Notes: generated by a model from the letters alone, not told the origin. 64,000 nt of DNA from Bacillus sp. HSf4 (GCF_029537375.1 NZ_CP120679.1:1538001-1602000); one strand, 5' to 3'; counted from the first letter of the stretch, positions 8,295-15,908 are shown. Made by a program: numbers and translations.

Positions 8295-9329
8295 ATGAGC
8301 CAATCACAAGGATCAGCTTTTCAGCTGGCATTTGTATACGTCGGAACTGTCGTCGGAGCCGGATTCGCGACGGGAAGAGAGATCGTTGAATTTTTTTTAA
8401 GGTTCGGCTGGACAGGTTTGGCCGGGATTTTGATCAGCGGGCTGATGTTTACTTTTCTCGGCGCGAAAATCATGCTGATCTCCATCAGAATTAAAGCGAA
8501 ATCTTATCAGGAGCTGAACAAATATTTGTTCGGCGAAACGCTCGGAAAATTCGTCAACGCCTTCATGCTGATGGTACTGCTTGGCGTGACGTCCGTGATG
8601 CTGTCGGGAGCGGGAGCGCTTTTCAAAGAACAGCTCGGACTTTCCAATCAGGCGGGGATGCTCGTGACGATCGCCTTAAGCCTGTTCGTGATGATGACGG
8701 GTGTAAAGGGGATTTTCGGCGTCAATATCGTCGTCGTTCCTTTATTGCTGCTGTTTTCATTGATCGTTCTGTTTGATTCGTTTATCTTCGGCGGGCCAAG
8801 CGTCAATACTTTGCCGTCGACGTCGGGTCATACGGAGTGGATCTTGTCGGCCGTGTCATATGGCGCTTTCAATTTGTCGCTCGCACAGGCTGTTCTTGTG
8901 CCGATCGCCTCTGAATTAAAATCGGAAGAGCTGATTAAAAAAGGGGCGTTTATCGGAGGGACGCTGCTCACACTTGTCTTAATCGCCAGCTTTTTATCAC
9001 TTTCAACATTGCCTGATGTTCTTTTATATGAGATTCCGATGGCGCAGGTCGTCTATATTGTCCAGCATTCTGTCCATATCATCTACCTGTTTATCATTTT
9101 CGGCGAAGTGTTCACATCGGTCATCGGCAATCTATACGGTCTGGAAAAGCAGATCAATGAATTTCTTCATATAAAAAGTGTTTACATCTTCATATTCATT
9201 CTCTTGACGATTTACTTAACCGGGCAGATCGGCTACGGAAAATTGATTTCCACCATTTATCCGCTCTTCGGCCAGCTCAGCCTTGTCTTTATTTTCTTTC
9301 TGATCGTCAAAAAAGTGCCAAAACGCTAA
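8295..9329 (+). CDS. ykvI: YkvI family multi-pass membrane protein
   Basis: A 344-residue protein with about ten membrane helices. The glycine-rich first helix (VYVGTVVGAGFATGREIVEFF) is typical of amino-acid/sodium symporter-like folds such as LeuT and BrnQ relatives; substrate unknown. GGGGGAG precedes the ATG. It is divergent from clpE and followed by the preQ1 riboswitch, in the B. subtilis position. No motif here allows a substrate to be assigned. Confidence 0.85.
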   Translation: MSQSQGSAFQLAFVYVGTVVGAGFATGREIVEFFLRFGWTGLAGILISGLMFTFLGAKIMLISIRIKAKSYQELNKYLFGETLGKFVNAFMLMVLLGVTSVMLSGAGALFKEQLGLSNQAGMLVTIALSLFVMMTGVKGIFGVNIVVVPLLLLFSLIVLFDSFIFGGPSVNTLPSTSGHTEWILSAVSYGAFNLSLAQAVLVPIASELKSEELIKKGAFIGGTLLTLVLIASFLSLSTLPDVLLYEIPMAQVVYIVQHSVHIIYLFIIFGEVFTSVIGNLYGLEKQINEFLHIKSVYIFIFILLTIYLTGQIGYGKLISTIYPLFGQLSLVFIFFLIVKKVPKR

Positions 9330-9346
9330 ACGTCAATGTCCGGGGC

Positions 9347-9375
9347 TTGGCGAGCGCCCGGATTTGTGATAAGAT
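9347..9375 (+). promoter_or_regulatory. Promoter of the queCDEF operon
   Basis: TTGGCG (9347-9352), 17 bases, TAAGAT (9370-9375), about 40 bases before the riboswitch aptamer. Confidence 0.6.
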
Positions 9376-9416
9376 GGCGAAGGAAAATTGAACAAAATCC
9401 GCTCTTGAAACCGCGG

Positions 9417-9453
9417 GAGAGGTTCTAGCGAAACCCTCTATAAAAAACTAAGG
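9417..9453 (+). ncRNA. preQ1-I riboswitch aptamer
   Basis: The sequence has the class I preQ1 signature: stem GAGAGGTTCTAGC, loop, ACCCTCTATAAAAAACTAA. The first stem is GAGGG/CCCTC-like (AGAGG with CCTCT) and the A-rich tail with CTAA forms the pseudoknot. Ligand binding stabilises the adjoining terminator and shuts off queuosine-precursor synthesis. Confidence 0.95.
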
Positions 9454-9456
9454 AAA

Positions 9457-9486
9457 GCTGTATCCTTGGGGTATGGCCTTTTTTAT
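9457..9486 (+). terminator. Riboswitch expression-platform terminator
   Basis: GCTGTATC and GGTATGGC pair with three G-U wobbles over an eight-base stem, followed by CCTTTTTTATT. Its left arm abuts the preQ1 pseudoknot strand, as in B. subtilis. Confidence 0.85.
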
Positions 9487-9500
9487 TGTTTTTTTGCTAG

Positions 9501-9533
9501 AACACCTTTCCTACAAAAGAAAGGTGTTTTTTC
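9501..9533 (+). terminator. Second terminator hairpin before queC
   Basis: ACACCTTTC-CTACAAAA-GAAAGGTGT followed by TTTTTT. It lies between the riboswitch terminator and queC, so transcripts that escape the riboswitch must still pass it. Confidence 0.8.
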
Positions 9534-9594
9534 GTTGGCTTAAGATCGAATCTCTTCTTTTGAATACATTGGCGAAAGCGGAGAAGGAGGAACC

Positions 9595-10254
9595 ATGAAA
9601 AAGGAAAAAGCGATCGTTGTCTTCAGCGGCGGTCAGGACAGCACCACATGCCTTTTATGGGCGTTGCAACAATTTGAAGAGGTGGAAACGGTCACCTTTC
9701 ATTATAACCAGCGGCACAAGCAGGAAATAGAAGTGGCGAAAAGCATTTCTGAAAAGCTGGGTGTCAAACATCATCTGTTGGATATGGCGCTTTTGAATCA
9801 GCTGGCGCCAAATGCTTTAACAAGGGATGACATCGACATTGAAGCAAAAGAAGGCGAGCTTCCGTCCACATTTGTTCCCGGACGCAACCTCGTGTTTTTA
9901 TCGTTTGCTTCCATCCTTGCCTACCAAGTCGGCGCCCGCCACATCGTGACCGGTGTATGCGAAACGGATTTCAGCGGCTATCCCGATTGTCGTGACGCGT
10001 TCATTAAATCATGCAATGTCACCGTCAACCTGGCGATGGAGCGCCCGTTTGTCATCCACACGCCGCTCATGTGGCTGAATAAAGCGGAAACATGGGAGCT
10101 GGCAGATGAGCTGGATGCCCTTGACTTCGTCAAACATGAGACGCTGACTTGCTACAACGGAATCATCGCCGACGGCTGCGGCGAATGTCCGGCTTGCAAA
10201 CTGCGCGCGAACGGCTACAACGAATACATGAAAATGAAAAGGGAGAGAGCTTAA
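9595..10254 (+). CDS. queC: 7-cyano-7-deazaguanine synthase QueC
   Basis: A 219-residue PP-loop ATPase that converts 7-carboxy-7-deazaguanine plus ammonia to preQ0. The ATP-pyrophosphatase loop is FSGGQDSTT near the N terminus and the C-terminal zinc site is [10 protein letters not shown] with an upstream Cys. GGAGGAACC leads to the ATG. First gene of queCDEF under the preQ1 riboswitch; queD begins one base after its stop. Confidence 0.96.
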   Translation: MKKEKAIVVFSGGQDSTTCLLWALQQFEEVETVTFHYNQRHKQEIEVAKSISEKLGVKHHLLDMALLNQLAPNALTRDDIDIEAKEGELPSTFVPGRNLVFLSFASILAYQVGARHIVTGVCETDFSGYPDCRDAFIKSCNVTVNLAMERPFVIHTPLMWLNKAETWELADELDALDFVKHETLTCYNGIIADGCGECPACKLRANGYNEYMKMKRERA

Positions 10255-10255
10255 C

Positions 10256-10696
10256 ATGCTGACGCAAATCTACCCGCAAGCAAACCACCCGTACGCATTT
10301 GAACTCAATAAAGATATGCAAATGTCGGCCGCTCATTTCATTCCGAGGGATGATGCGGGCGCATGCAGCAGGGTCCACGGCCATACGTATACGATCAACA
10401 TCACGATTGCCGGAGATGTCTTAAATGAATCCGGTTTTCTCGTCAATTTCAGCACGATTAAAAAACTGATCCATGGGGAATATGATCATACGCTTTTAAA
10501 TGATCACAACGAATTTTCCGGTGACAGCCCTGAACAAATTCCGTCGACTGAAGTTGTCGCAAAAACGATTTATGAAAAAGTCGAGGCTTATTTACGGGAG
10601 CTTGAAAACCGCCCGCATTGTGTTCAGGTGTTTGTCAGGGAAACCCCGACAAGCTATGTCGTCTACCGTCCAACATCAGGTGGTCAACATGGCTAA
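10256..10696 (+). CDS. queD: 6-carboxy-5,6,7,8-tetrahydropterin synthase QueD
   Basis: A 146-residue homologue of PTPS. It turns 7,8-dihydroneopterin triphosphate into 6-carboxytetrahydropterin, the second step to queuosine. Zinc histidines are in SAAHF and VHGHTY, with the catalytic Cys in GACSRVHGHTY. The start is one base from the queC stop and the end overlaps queE by eight bases, so the operon is tightly coupled. Confidence 0.95.
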   Translation: MLTQIYPQANHPYAFELNKDMQMSAAHFIPRDDAGACSRVHGHTYTINITIAGDVLNESGFLVNFSTIKKLIHGEYDHTLLNDHNEFSGDSPEQIPSTEVVAKTIYEKVEAYLRELENRPHCVQVFVRETPTSYVVYRPTSGGQHG

Positions 10697-11420
10697 GCCG
10701 ATTCCGGTATTGGAAATTTTCGGTCCGACTGTTCAGGGGGAAGGCATGGTCATCGGCCAAAAAACGATGTTTGTGAGAACCGCCGGCTGTGATTATTCAT
10801 GCAGCTGGTGTGACTCGGCCTTCACATGGGACGGTTCGGCCAAAAAAGATATTCAATGGATGACGGCGGAAGACGTATACGAAAAGCTGAAAGAAATCGG
10901 CGGAAACGCCTTTTCGCATGTGACGATTTCGGGCGGAAACCCGGCGCTTTTAAAACAGCTGGATGCCCTGATCTCCCTTTTGAAAGAACACGATATCCGG
11001 ACGGCGCTTGAAACCCAAGGCACATTTTATCAAGACTGGTTTACGGATATCGATGATTTGACCATCTCACCGAAACCGCCAAGCTCAAACATGAACACCG
11101 ACTTTAACAAGCTTGACCATATCATCGGCAAACTGAAAGACCACGGCAGATTGGCCGCGGCAAGTCTGAAGGTCGTCATTTTCACGGCGGACGACCTGCA
11201 ATTTGCCAAAAAAGTCCACCATCGTTATCCAGAGATCCCGTTTTTTCTCCAGGTCGGAAATGATGACGTTCAGACCGAGGATCAGAGCCGGCTTGTTGAA
11301 AAACTGCTGCAAAAGTATGAAGAGCTGGTAGAAGCGGTCACGCGAGACCCTGAACTAAACCGCGTCCGCGTCCTTCCGCAGCTTCACACCCTCATCTGGG
11401 GAAATAAACGCGGCGTGTAA
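10689..11420 (+). CDS. queE: 7-carboxy-7-deazaguanine synthase QueE (radical SAM)
   Basis: A 243-residue radical-SAM enzyme that contracts the pterin ring to 7-carboxy-7-deazaguanine. The cluster motif is C34-x3-C38-x2-C41 (CDYSCSWCD), and SGGNPAL is the SAM-binding GGE-like motif. Longer in-frame starts run back into queD; ATG 10689 gives MAKPIPVLEIFGP, the family start and the exact B. subtilis length. Confidence 0.95.
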   Translation: MAKPIPVLEIFGPTVQGEGMVIGQKTMFVRTAGCDYSCSWCDSAFTWDGSAKKDIQWMTAEDVYEKLKEIGGNAFSHVTISGGNPALLKQLDALISLLKEHDIRTALETQGTFYQDWFTDIDDLTISPKPPSSNMNTDFNKLDHIIGKLKDHGRLAAASLKVVIFTADDLQFAKKVHHRYPEIPFFLQVGNDDVQTEDQSRLVEKLLQKYEELVEAVTRDPELNRVRVLPQLHTLIWGNKRGV

Positions 11421-11437
11421 AGAAAGGAAGATGAAAC

Positions 11438-11935
11438 ATGACGACAAGAAAAGAATCAGAACTGGAAGGCGTAACCCTTCTCGGCAATCAAGGGACCAAT
11501 TATTTGTTCGACTACTCTCCGGAAGTGCTCGAGTCATTTCCAAATAAACACGAAAACAGAGACTACTTCGTCAAATTCAATTGTCCCGAATTCACATCCC
11601 TGTGTCCGAAAACAGGGCAACCCGATTTTGCGACCATTTACATCAGCTATATTCCGGATAAAAAAATGGTAGAAAGCAAGTCTTTGAAACTATATCTCTT
11701 CAGCTTCCGCAACCACGGCGATTTTCACGAAGACTGCATGAACATCATCATGAACGATTTAATTGAACTGATGGACCCACGCTACATCGAAGTCTGGGGC
11801 AAATTCACCCCGAGGGGCGGAATCTCCATCGACCCGTATACAAACTATGGCAAACCGGGCACGAAGTATGAGAAAATGGCTGAGTACCGGATGATGAATC
11901 ATGATTTGTATCCGGAGACGATTGATAATCGGTGA
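11438..11935 (+). CDS. queF: NADPH-dependent preQ0 reductase QueF
   Basis: A 165-residue T-fold enzyme that reduces the nitrile of preQ0 to the amine of preQ1, the ligand sensed by the riboswitch at 9417. The nucleophile C56 and D63 lie in [11 protein letters not shown], and the substrate-binding ESKSLKLY motif is present. It closes queCDEF; the next conserved host gene is about 13 kb away across the accessory region. Confidence 0.96.
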   Translation: MTTRKESELEGVTLLGNQGTNYLFDYSPEVLESFPNKHENRDYFVKFNCPEFTSLCPKTGQPDFATIYISYIPDKKMVESKSLKLYLFSFRNHGDFHEDCMNIIMNDLIELMDPRYIEVWGKFTPRGGISIDPYTNYGKPGTKYEKMAEYRMMNHDLYPETIDNR

Positions 11936-11950
11936 TTTAAGTGTGGCGGA

Positions 11951-12067
11951 GTGTGACCCGTGAAAATAGCGAAGTGTGACGTTGTGTGATCGGAGTGTGA
12001 TGCCGGTGTGACGTCACTGTGACGTTTTTTATCTATAAATATAAGCGAAATTTAATGCTAGTGTGAC
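11951..12067 (+). repeat. GTGTGAC repeat array, left boundary of accessory block
   Basis: Copies of GTGTGAC/T or CTGTGAC begin at 11951, 11974, 11984, 11995, 12006, 12017 and 12061. Those at 11984-12017 are exactly 11 bases apart and 11951-11974 is 23, so the repeats recur on one DNA face. The rest of the 340 bases between queF and the next gene holds this array, two hairpins and no convincing gene. Confidence 0.8.
12011..12030 (+). terminator. Terminator-like hairpin after queF
   Basis: ACGTCA-CTG-TGACGT followed by TTTTT; the stem is built from the repeat units themselves. It could end the que operon. Confidence 0.5.
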
Positions 12068-12069
12068 GT

Positions 12070-12099
12070 AGACGTACGATTGAGTGCGTCTATTTTTTT
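12070..12099 (+). terminator. TAGACGT hairpin, left copy
   Basis: AGACGTAC-GATTGA-GTGCGTCT (one G-T pair) followed by a long T-run. A near copy with the same preceding TGTGAC lies at 15909-15937. Confidence 0.75.
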
Positions 12100-12275
12100 G
12101 TCTAAAACGTGTGCCAATCCGAAAGTGACTTCGCAACTATTTATGACAGCGAAATTTTAAAAACGGTGTCCATTTCGGAAAGTTGTTGCGCAGTTATAAG
12201 TGAAGGCGAAAAAATTTCGAACTTATTGTGCGGTTTTAAAAAGTCGCGGGTATTATCTCATGAGGAGGTGGTCGG

Positions 12276-12725
12276 ATGGGTGCCGTTAGTAAACGTAATT
12301 TTTGCGGATATGCAGCGGAGAGTATTGTTCGCGCAGACCTAGCGAGGAAGGAAATCGTTAGCCTTAATCCGGACATACCGTGGGTCCATTACGATATCGT
12401 TACGGATGTGGGCGGAGTATTTACGAAGATTCAGGTCAAAACGAATATGGAGCACGACGGCTACCGAATGAAAATAGATAATCGAAAATCAAACGGTGCG
12501 AGTCGGCCTTATACGAAAGCTGATTACGACATACTTGCGATAGTGGATTTAGAGAATCGACGGGTTGCGTATCTGCCTTACGATGTGTGGCAAGGGAAAT
12601 CGCAAAATTCGATCATGCTCCGAGAGGTGGTCGATATGAACGGATGCGGCGGAAGCAAACAGCCATTATACTTTTCGGATTACACGGATTTTCCGGAAGT
12701 TATAACGAAAGATATTGCGGGGTGA
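12276..12725 (+). CDS. Putative PD-(D/E)XK nuclease-fold protein
   Basis: A 149-residue protein. The pattern of a conserved Asp followed by a beta hairpin and QVKT (YDIVTDVGGVFTKIQVKT, about 46-63), then ADYDILAIVDLENRRVAYLPYDVW, resembles the PD-(D/E)XK proteins associated with group I introns (I-SspI/PDDEXK_5 type) and phage or plasmid nucleases. N-terminal Gly-Ala-Glu region fits helix A. GAGGAGGTGG lies before ATG. It begins the accessory block; CGA, TCG and ACG codons are more frequent than in neighbouring host genes. The nuclease role is inferred from fold-level motifs only. Confidence 0.65.
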   Translation: MGAVSKRNFCGYAAESIVRADLARKEIVSLNPDIPWVHYDIVTDVGGVFTKIQVKTNMEHDGYRMKIDNRKSNGASRPYTKADYDILAIVDLENRRVAYLPYDVWQGKSQNSIMLREVVDMNGCGGSKQPLYFSDYTDFPEVITKDIAG

Positions 12726-12732
12726 TAAACGC

Positions 12733-12822
12733 ATGACAAACGAAAAACGACCGATTGATTTCCAAGATCACAGGTTCGTCTGTGGAACTAATTCAGGAGG
12801 TGACTGTTATGTACGAAGGTAG
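12733..12822 (+). CDS. Possible 29-residue ORF or frameshifted start of the next gene
   Basis: ATG 12733 is preceded by GGGGTGAT and opens 29 codons beginning MTNEKRPIDFQDH, ending at 12822 inside the next gene. An alternative reading one frame over (TTG 12755, LISKITGSSVELIQEV) runs straight into the downstream 62-residue protein and looks more protein-like. Either it is a short upstream ORF overlapping the next, or the two were once one gene split by a single base. Confidence 0.3.
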   Translation: MTNEKRPIDFQDHRFVCGTNSGGDCYVRR

Positions 12823-12997
12823 AAACGAATCTGAAGACGAGATTTTGTTCGTACATCTTACTAGATTTTTATCTGAAGCACACAATATGGGTGGCGATCA
12901 GGGAACCGGGAAGAAGAATGCGGTTAAACTAATTGAACTTCTCGAATCGAAAGGGTACGTCATCGCGAAGGTGTTCGATAAGGGAGCTTTGTCTTGA
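12809..12997 (+). CDS. Small acidic protein of unknown function
   Basis: A 62-residue protein starting at ATG 12809, with AGGAGGTGA ideally placed five bases before it. It is charged and predicted helical (ESEDEILFVHLTRFLSEAH; KKNAVKLIELLESKGYVIAKV) and has no recognised family. Its stop overlaps the TTG start of the following gene (TTGA), so it is translationally coupled to the replication-type protein. An in-frame TTG at 12755 would give 80 residues. Confidence 0.55.
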   Translation: MYEGRNESEDEILFVHLTRFLSEAHNMGGDQGTGKKNAVKLIELLESKGYVIAKVFDKGALS

Positions 12998-13899
12998 ACG
13001 AAGAGCGAGGCGTTTTGGATTTACGCGAGCACAAATTCGCACAAGTAGCGAGCAGCGTACTATCTGACGTCAAGATTCTCGACAAGAGTGCGCAAAAGCT
13101 CGTTTATACGATGTTGTCGATGCACGCGGACAATCACAGCAAGCAGTCGTTTCCTTCAATCAAGACGTTGGCGTCCGAATGTTTCTGTTCGGAGAATACG
13201 GTCCGGGAGGCTTTACGGAAGTTAAAGGAAGTCGGCTTGATCGATATTCGCGAAAGAAGGAGTAAAGAGAGCGGACAATTTCGAACCTGTACGTGCTGCT
13301 TCCGATACCGAAAGCATTCGAAAATGAAGCCGGGGGTTCATGAGGTGAACCCGTCCCTTGCTCAAACGACAGACGAACTATACTCATTTACTATACGCAT
13401 TATCTATACTCAATTAAATAATAGCGCTCATATACATTCGCGCGGATATTTTTTAATAAAAGATTTATCGCGATTAATAACATCTGCAAGAGTGAGCGTA
13501 TGCAAACGATTGCTAGGTCTTATAAATAAACGGAAGGAGAGCGATAACGTGGCTTTTTACGAATATACGCAGAACAATAGTGGAGGCTCATTCGTTGTGA
13601 ACGAAAAGGTGTGTCATCGGCTTTTTTTGTTTTTGGATCAATCATTCAAATTCTCATTAACGGGAGGAAAAAGCGATCAATTTATAGTACCGTCATCCAT
13701 CGAAAAAAGATACCTTTTCATTGCCTCCTACTATAAACGATTTTCCCATGAAATTAAAGCGTATGAGCCGCCGGAAGTTGATGTGGGTATGTTAAGGTAT
13801 CGACGGCGGGAAAACTTCTTATTTCGTGTGCTAATCGATAACCTCGATCTTCTTAAATCCTTGCAGTCCATGAAAATGAATCTTATTGATCAGGACTAA
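12994..13899 (+). CDS. HTH (replication-initiator-like) protein, with local frame swap
   Basis: A 301-residue protein from a TTG start. Residues about 20-92 form a helix-turn-helix of the kind found at the N terminus of plasmid and phage replication proteins (HTH_36: LVYTMLSMHADNHS, FPSIKTLASECFCSENTV, REALRKLKEVGLIDI). The expected next segment, ISNLYVLLPIPKAFEN, is present but in another frame at 13278-13343; in the reading frame it is a Cys/Arg/Lys-rich stretch. The C-terminal ~180 residues match nothing I recognise. The frame is restored afterwards, so the protein is full length but probably altered. Confidence 0.55.
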   Translation: MNEERGVLDLREHKFAQVASSVLSDVKILDKSAQKLVYTMLSMHADNHSKQSFPSIKTLASECFCSENTVREALRKLKEVGLIDIRERRSKESGQFRTCTCCFRYRKHSKMKPGVHEVNPSLAQTTDELYSFTIRIIYTQLNNSAHIHSRGYFLIKDLSRLITSARVSVCKRLLGLINKRKESDNVAFYEYTQNNSGGSFVVNEKVCHRLFLFLDQSFKFSLTGGKSDQFIVPSSIEKRYLFIASYYKRFSHEIKAYEPPEVDVGMLRYRRRENFLFRVLIDNLDLLKSLQSMKMNLIDQD

Positions 13900-13962
13900 A
13901 AACATAACCTACTCTATTTGTTTACATATTAGATGTTTTATAGGTGTGTTAACAATATATGG

Positions 13963-13991
13963 TTGTGAAAAACAGGGTTATTTTGTAGAAT
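13963..13991 (+). promoter_or_regulatory. SigA promoter of the rap-phr cassette
   Basis: TTGTGA (13963-13968), 17 bases, TAGAAT (13986-13991). No ComA box (TTGCGG-N4-CCGCAA) is visible upstream. Confidence 0.6.
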
Positions 13992-14058
13992 TATTACTAT
14001 TAAGATAAAGAGACGCTTTTAACTTTCTGAAAATTTAATGAAGAAAGGGAGAGGGCTT

Positions 14059-15180
14059 ATGGATGTCATTCCTTATGATCTGGTTGCGACGAAAATGAAC
14101 TTTTGGTATACGGCTTTGAAAAACAATTGGCCGGGCCAAGCGGAGGATACCAGGAAAGAAGTTAAAAGAGAATTAGAGCAAATGGAACAGAACCAAGACG
14201 TAGTTGTCTATTATAACTTATTGTTATTTCGACACAATCTTCAATTTGATTATATGTATTCTGATTCCGGCGGTAATTTAGCTAGACGATTTGGGGAGTT
14301 CAAAAAAATTCGTGATCAAAACAACCTTGAGGGAATGTTGGAATATTATTATCAATTCTTCGCAGGAATGTATCATTTCAGACAAAAAGAACTGATACTC
14401 GCGTTGAATTTCTATAGGAATGCCGAAAAACAACTTGATTCTTTTGAGTGTGATGAGCTAGAGAAAGCTGAATTTTATTTCAAGGTATCAGAAGTGTATT
14501 ACCATATGAAACAGACATTTTTTTCGATGAATTATGCGAGCCGCGCTTATAACATTTATAAAAAGTACGATACTTATGGAGAACGCAGAGTTCAATGTCA
14601 ATTCATTCTTGCTGGAAATCATCGAGATCAAATGCTTCCTGAAAAAGCTTTACCAAGCTTAAACCAAGCATTAACTGAATCAGTAATTTTGGACTCTGTT
14701 CATTTAATTGGCTCATCGCATTTGAATCTTGGAATATGTTACAATCAACTTGAAGAACTTGAAAAAGCTTCCGATCATCTCCAAAAAGCCCTTGAAGTGT
14801 ATAGAGAGGTTAATCATAGTTTTTTACCAAAAGCCTTTTTTAACCTTGCACATGTTAGAGCAAAGCAATCTGAGTTGGTAACAGCCCATGACCTTTATTG
14901 TGAAGGAAAAGAATCTGCCGGAAAAATTTGTAATTCATATGACCTTGCAAAGCTCGAAATGTTAAAAGGGCTTTACTTGATTAATGATCTGGATTTAGTT
15001 AGGGAATCTTTTAAGTTCTTCAAAGAAAACGGTTTGTATGCAGATGTGGAAGATTACGGAATCATCACTGCGCAAGTTTTGCAAACTGAAGAAAAGATTC
15101 GTGATGCATGTGATTTTTACCGTATTGCATGTGACGCAAGAAGACAAATTCAAAGGAGTGGTTATGTAAATGAAAGCTAA
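14059..15180 (+). CDS. Rap-family response-regulator aspartate phosphatase
   Basis: A 373-residue Rap protein: N-terminal three-helix bundle (about 1-70) that contacts Spo0F or ComA, a linker, and a C-terminal domain of TPR repeats (about 95-370; SEVYYHMKQTFFSMNYASRA, SSHLNLGICYNQLEELEKAS, KAFFNLAHVRAKQSE) that binds the Phr peptide. ATG 14038 is also in frame, but AAAGGGAGAGGG fits ATG 14059. Base composition is AT-rich relative to the host genes. The overlapping phr gene follows. Which regulator it inhibits cannot be read from sequence. Confidence 0.92.
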   Translation: MDVIPYDLVATKMNFWYTALKNNWPGQAEDTRKEVKRELEQMEQNQDVVVYYNLLLFRHNLQFDYMYSDSGGNLARRFGEFKKIRDQNNLEGMLEYYYQFFAGMYHFRQKELILALNFYRNAEKQLDSFECDELEKAEFYFKVSEVYYHMKQTFFSMNYASRAYNIYKKYDTYGERRVQCQFILAGNHRDQMLPEKALPSLNQALTESVILDSVHLIGSSHLNLGICYNQLEELEKASDHLQKALEVYREVNHSFLPKAFFNLAHVRAKQSELVTAHDLYCEGKESAGKICNSYDLAKLEMLKGLYLINDLDLVRESFKFFKENGLYADVEDYGIITAQVLQTEEKIRDACDFYRIACDARRQIQRSGYVNES

Positions 15181-15289
15181 ATTTTTGATTTGCGCTGTTT
15201 TATTATTGGGGACAGTAAGTGTGGTTAGTTCCACATATGTTCAAACAGATAACACTTCTTTTAAAGTCGCAGAAAGGTTCGCATCTTAA
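15170..15289 (+). CDS. Phr signalling peptide precursor (39 residues)
   Basis: ATG 15170 overlaps the last codons of rap and opens 39 codons: MKAK, a hydrophobic export helix (FLICAVLLLGTVSVV), a polar stretch and a C terminus ending VAERFAS. Phr precursors are exported by Sec, trimmed and re-imported by Opp as penta- or hexapeptides that block the partner Rap. The last five residues, ERFAS, follow an Ala and resemble the ERxxx form of PhrC (ERGMT) and PhrK (ERPVG), so ERFAS is the predicted signal. CAAAGGAGTG precedes the start. Confidence 0.85.
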   Translation: MKAKFLICAVLLLGTVSVVSSTYVQTDNTSFKVAERFAS

Positions 15290-15290
15290 T

Positions 15291-15497
15291 TTAGAAATAT
15301 CGCGATTCCGTTTTGCTAAGAAAAAATAGCACTAAAAGCCCAACTATAATGAGAAGGGCTTTTTTATTTGAGATTAATTGTTCAGCATTATCTTCTACGC
15401 GTTCAACTGTACGACCTCTTGGATCGGGCAATCCAAGTATTCGCCATATTTGCGCGATCACCTTCAAGGCAACAAACTCTCCGCCAGTCATCTCCAC
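15291..15497 (-). CDS. Small protein with C-terminal membrane helix
   Basis: A 68-residue protein, GTG start at 15497 (ATG 15491 also possible) directly downstream of the decayed XRE gene, one of whose frames ends at 15500. The N-terminal half is mixed (GGEFVALKVIAQIWRILGL), and the C-terminal helix KKALLIIVGLLVLFFLS is a membrane anchor. GAGGG precedes the start. Its likely job, if any, was tied to the XRE regulator it is coupled to. No family recognised. Confidence 0.5.
   Translation of the reverse strand: MEMTGGEFVALKVIAQIWRILGLPDPRGRTVERVEDNAEQLISNKKALLIIVGLLVLFFLSKTESRYF
15333..15368 (+). terminator. Terminator of rap-phr
   Basis: AAAAGCCC and GGGCTTTT separated by a 14-base loop, then TTTTATT on the + strand. 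Confidence 0.6.
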
Positions 15498-15499
15498 TT

Positions 15500-15756
15500 T
15501 TATTTTCCCTCTTCTATTTCCTCGACATGAAATAATTCTTCGATTGGCACATTTTACCCCTTGCTAATAATGAATAGTGTCGTGATTTCATGTCTGTATT
15601 CGTTTTCAATCTGCTTTTCGTGGCCTCGGTAGTACCAACTAACTCAGCCAATTCCTTCTGGCTTTGGATTCCTTTCTCTTTCATAACTTCATTCAACCTA
15701 GATCTAACTATATCTATATCCGACTTGTAAAGAATGATGTCGTCTATTGTGAATGA
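15500..15756 (-). pseudogene. Decayed XRE-family regulator
   Basis: On the minus strand the codons encode RSRLNEVMKEKGIQSQKEL then AELVGTTEATKSRL, a standard XRE helix-turn-helix. At about 15600 the frame breaks: one frame over, the family tail continues as NEYRHEITTLFIISKG, a TAA in place of a sense codon, then NVPIEELFHVEEIEEGK and a stop at 15500. So one base was lost and one codon mutated to stop. The frame is open upstream to about 15864 but has no ATG/GTG/TTG start before the internal TTG 15696, so the 5' end is also lost. Likely once the immunity repressor of this block. Confidence 0.75.
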
Positions 15757-15846
15757 CTTCGCTTCCGAGAAATCATGTAATACATTTAAGATTTCAAGTT
15801 CGATGCAGGCGGAATTGGTCGGAAAATTGGACGAGTGATCGATAGA

Positions 15847-15906
15847 GAGTGACAGCAGTGTGACCTATTAACGGATAACCGATAAGGAGATTGCTAAGTT
15901 TGTGAC
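15847..15906 (+). repeat. GTGTGAC repeats, right boundary of accessory block
   Basis: GAGTGAC (15847), GTGTGAC (15858, again 11 bases on) and TTGTGAC (15900). The last is followed by CTAGACGTGCG, matching GTAGACGTACG after the left array: TGTGACSTAGACGTRCG at 12062 and 15901, in the same orientation, 3,839 bases apart. Confidence 0.7.
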
Positions 15907-15908
15907 CT

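Noticed and set aside
11951..12067. CRISPR array
   Set aside because: Repeats are 7 bases with 11-base periodicity and no spacers; far too short for CRISPR.
12109..12342. 77-codon open frame before the nuclease-like gene
   Set aside because: No ribosome site, overlaps the better-supported gene at 12276 by 67 bases and sits on repeat-like DNA; composition is not protein-like.
13900..14058. ComA box upstream of rap
   Set aside because: Searched for TTGCGG-N4-CCGCAA on both strands; nothing close was found.
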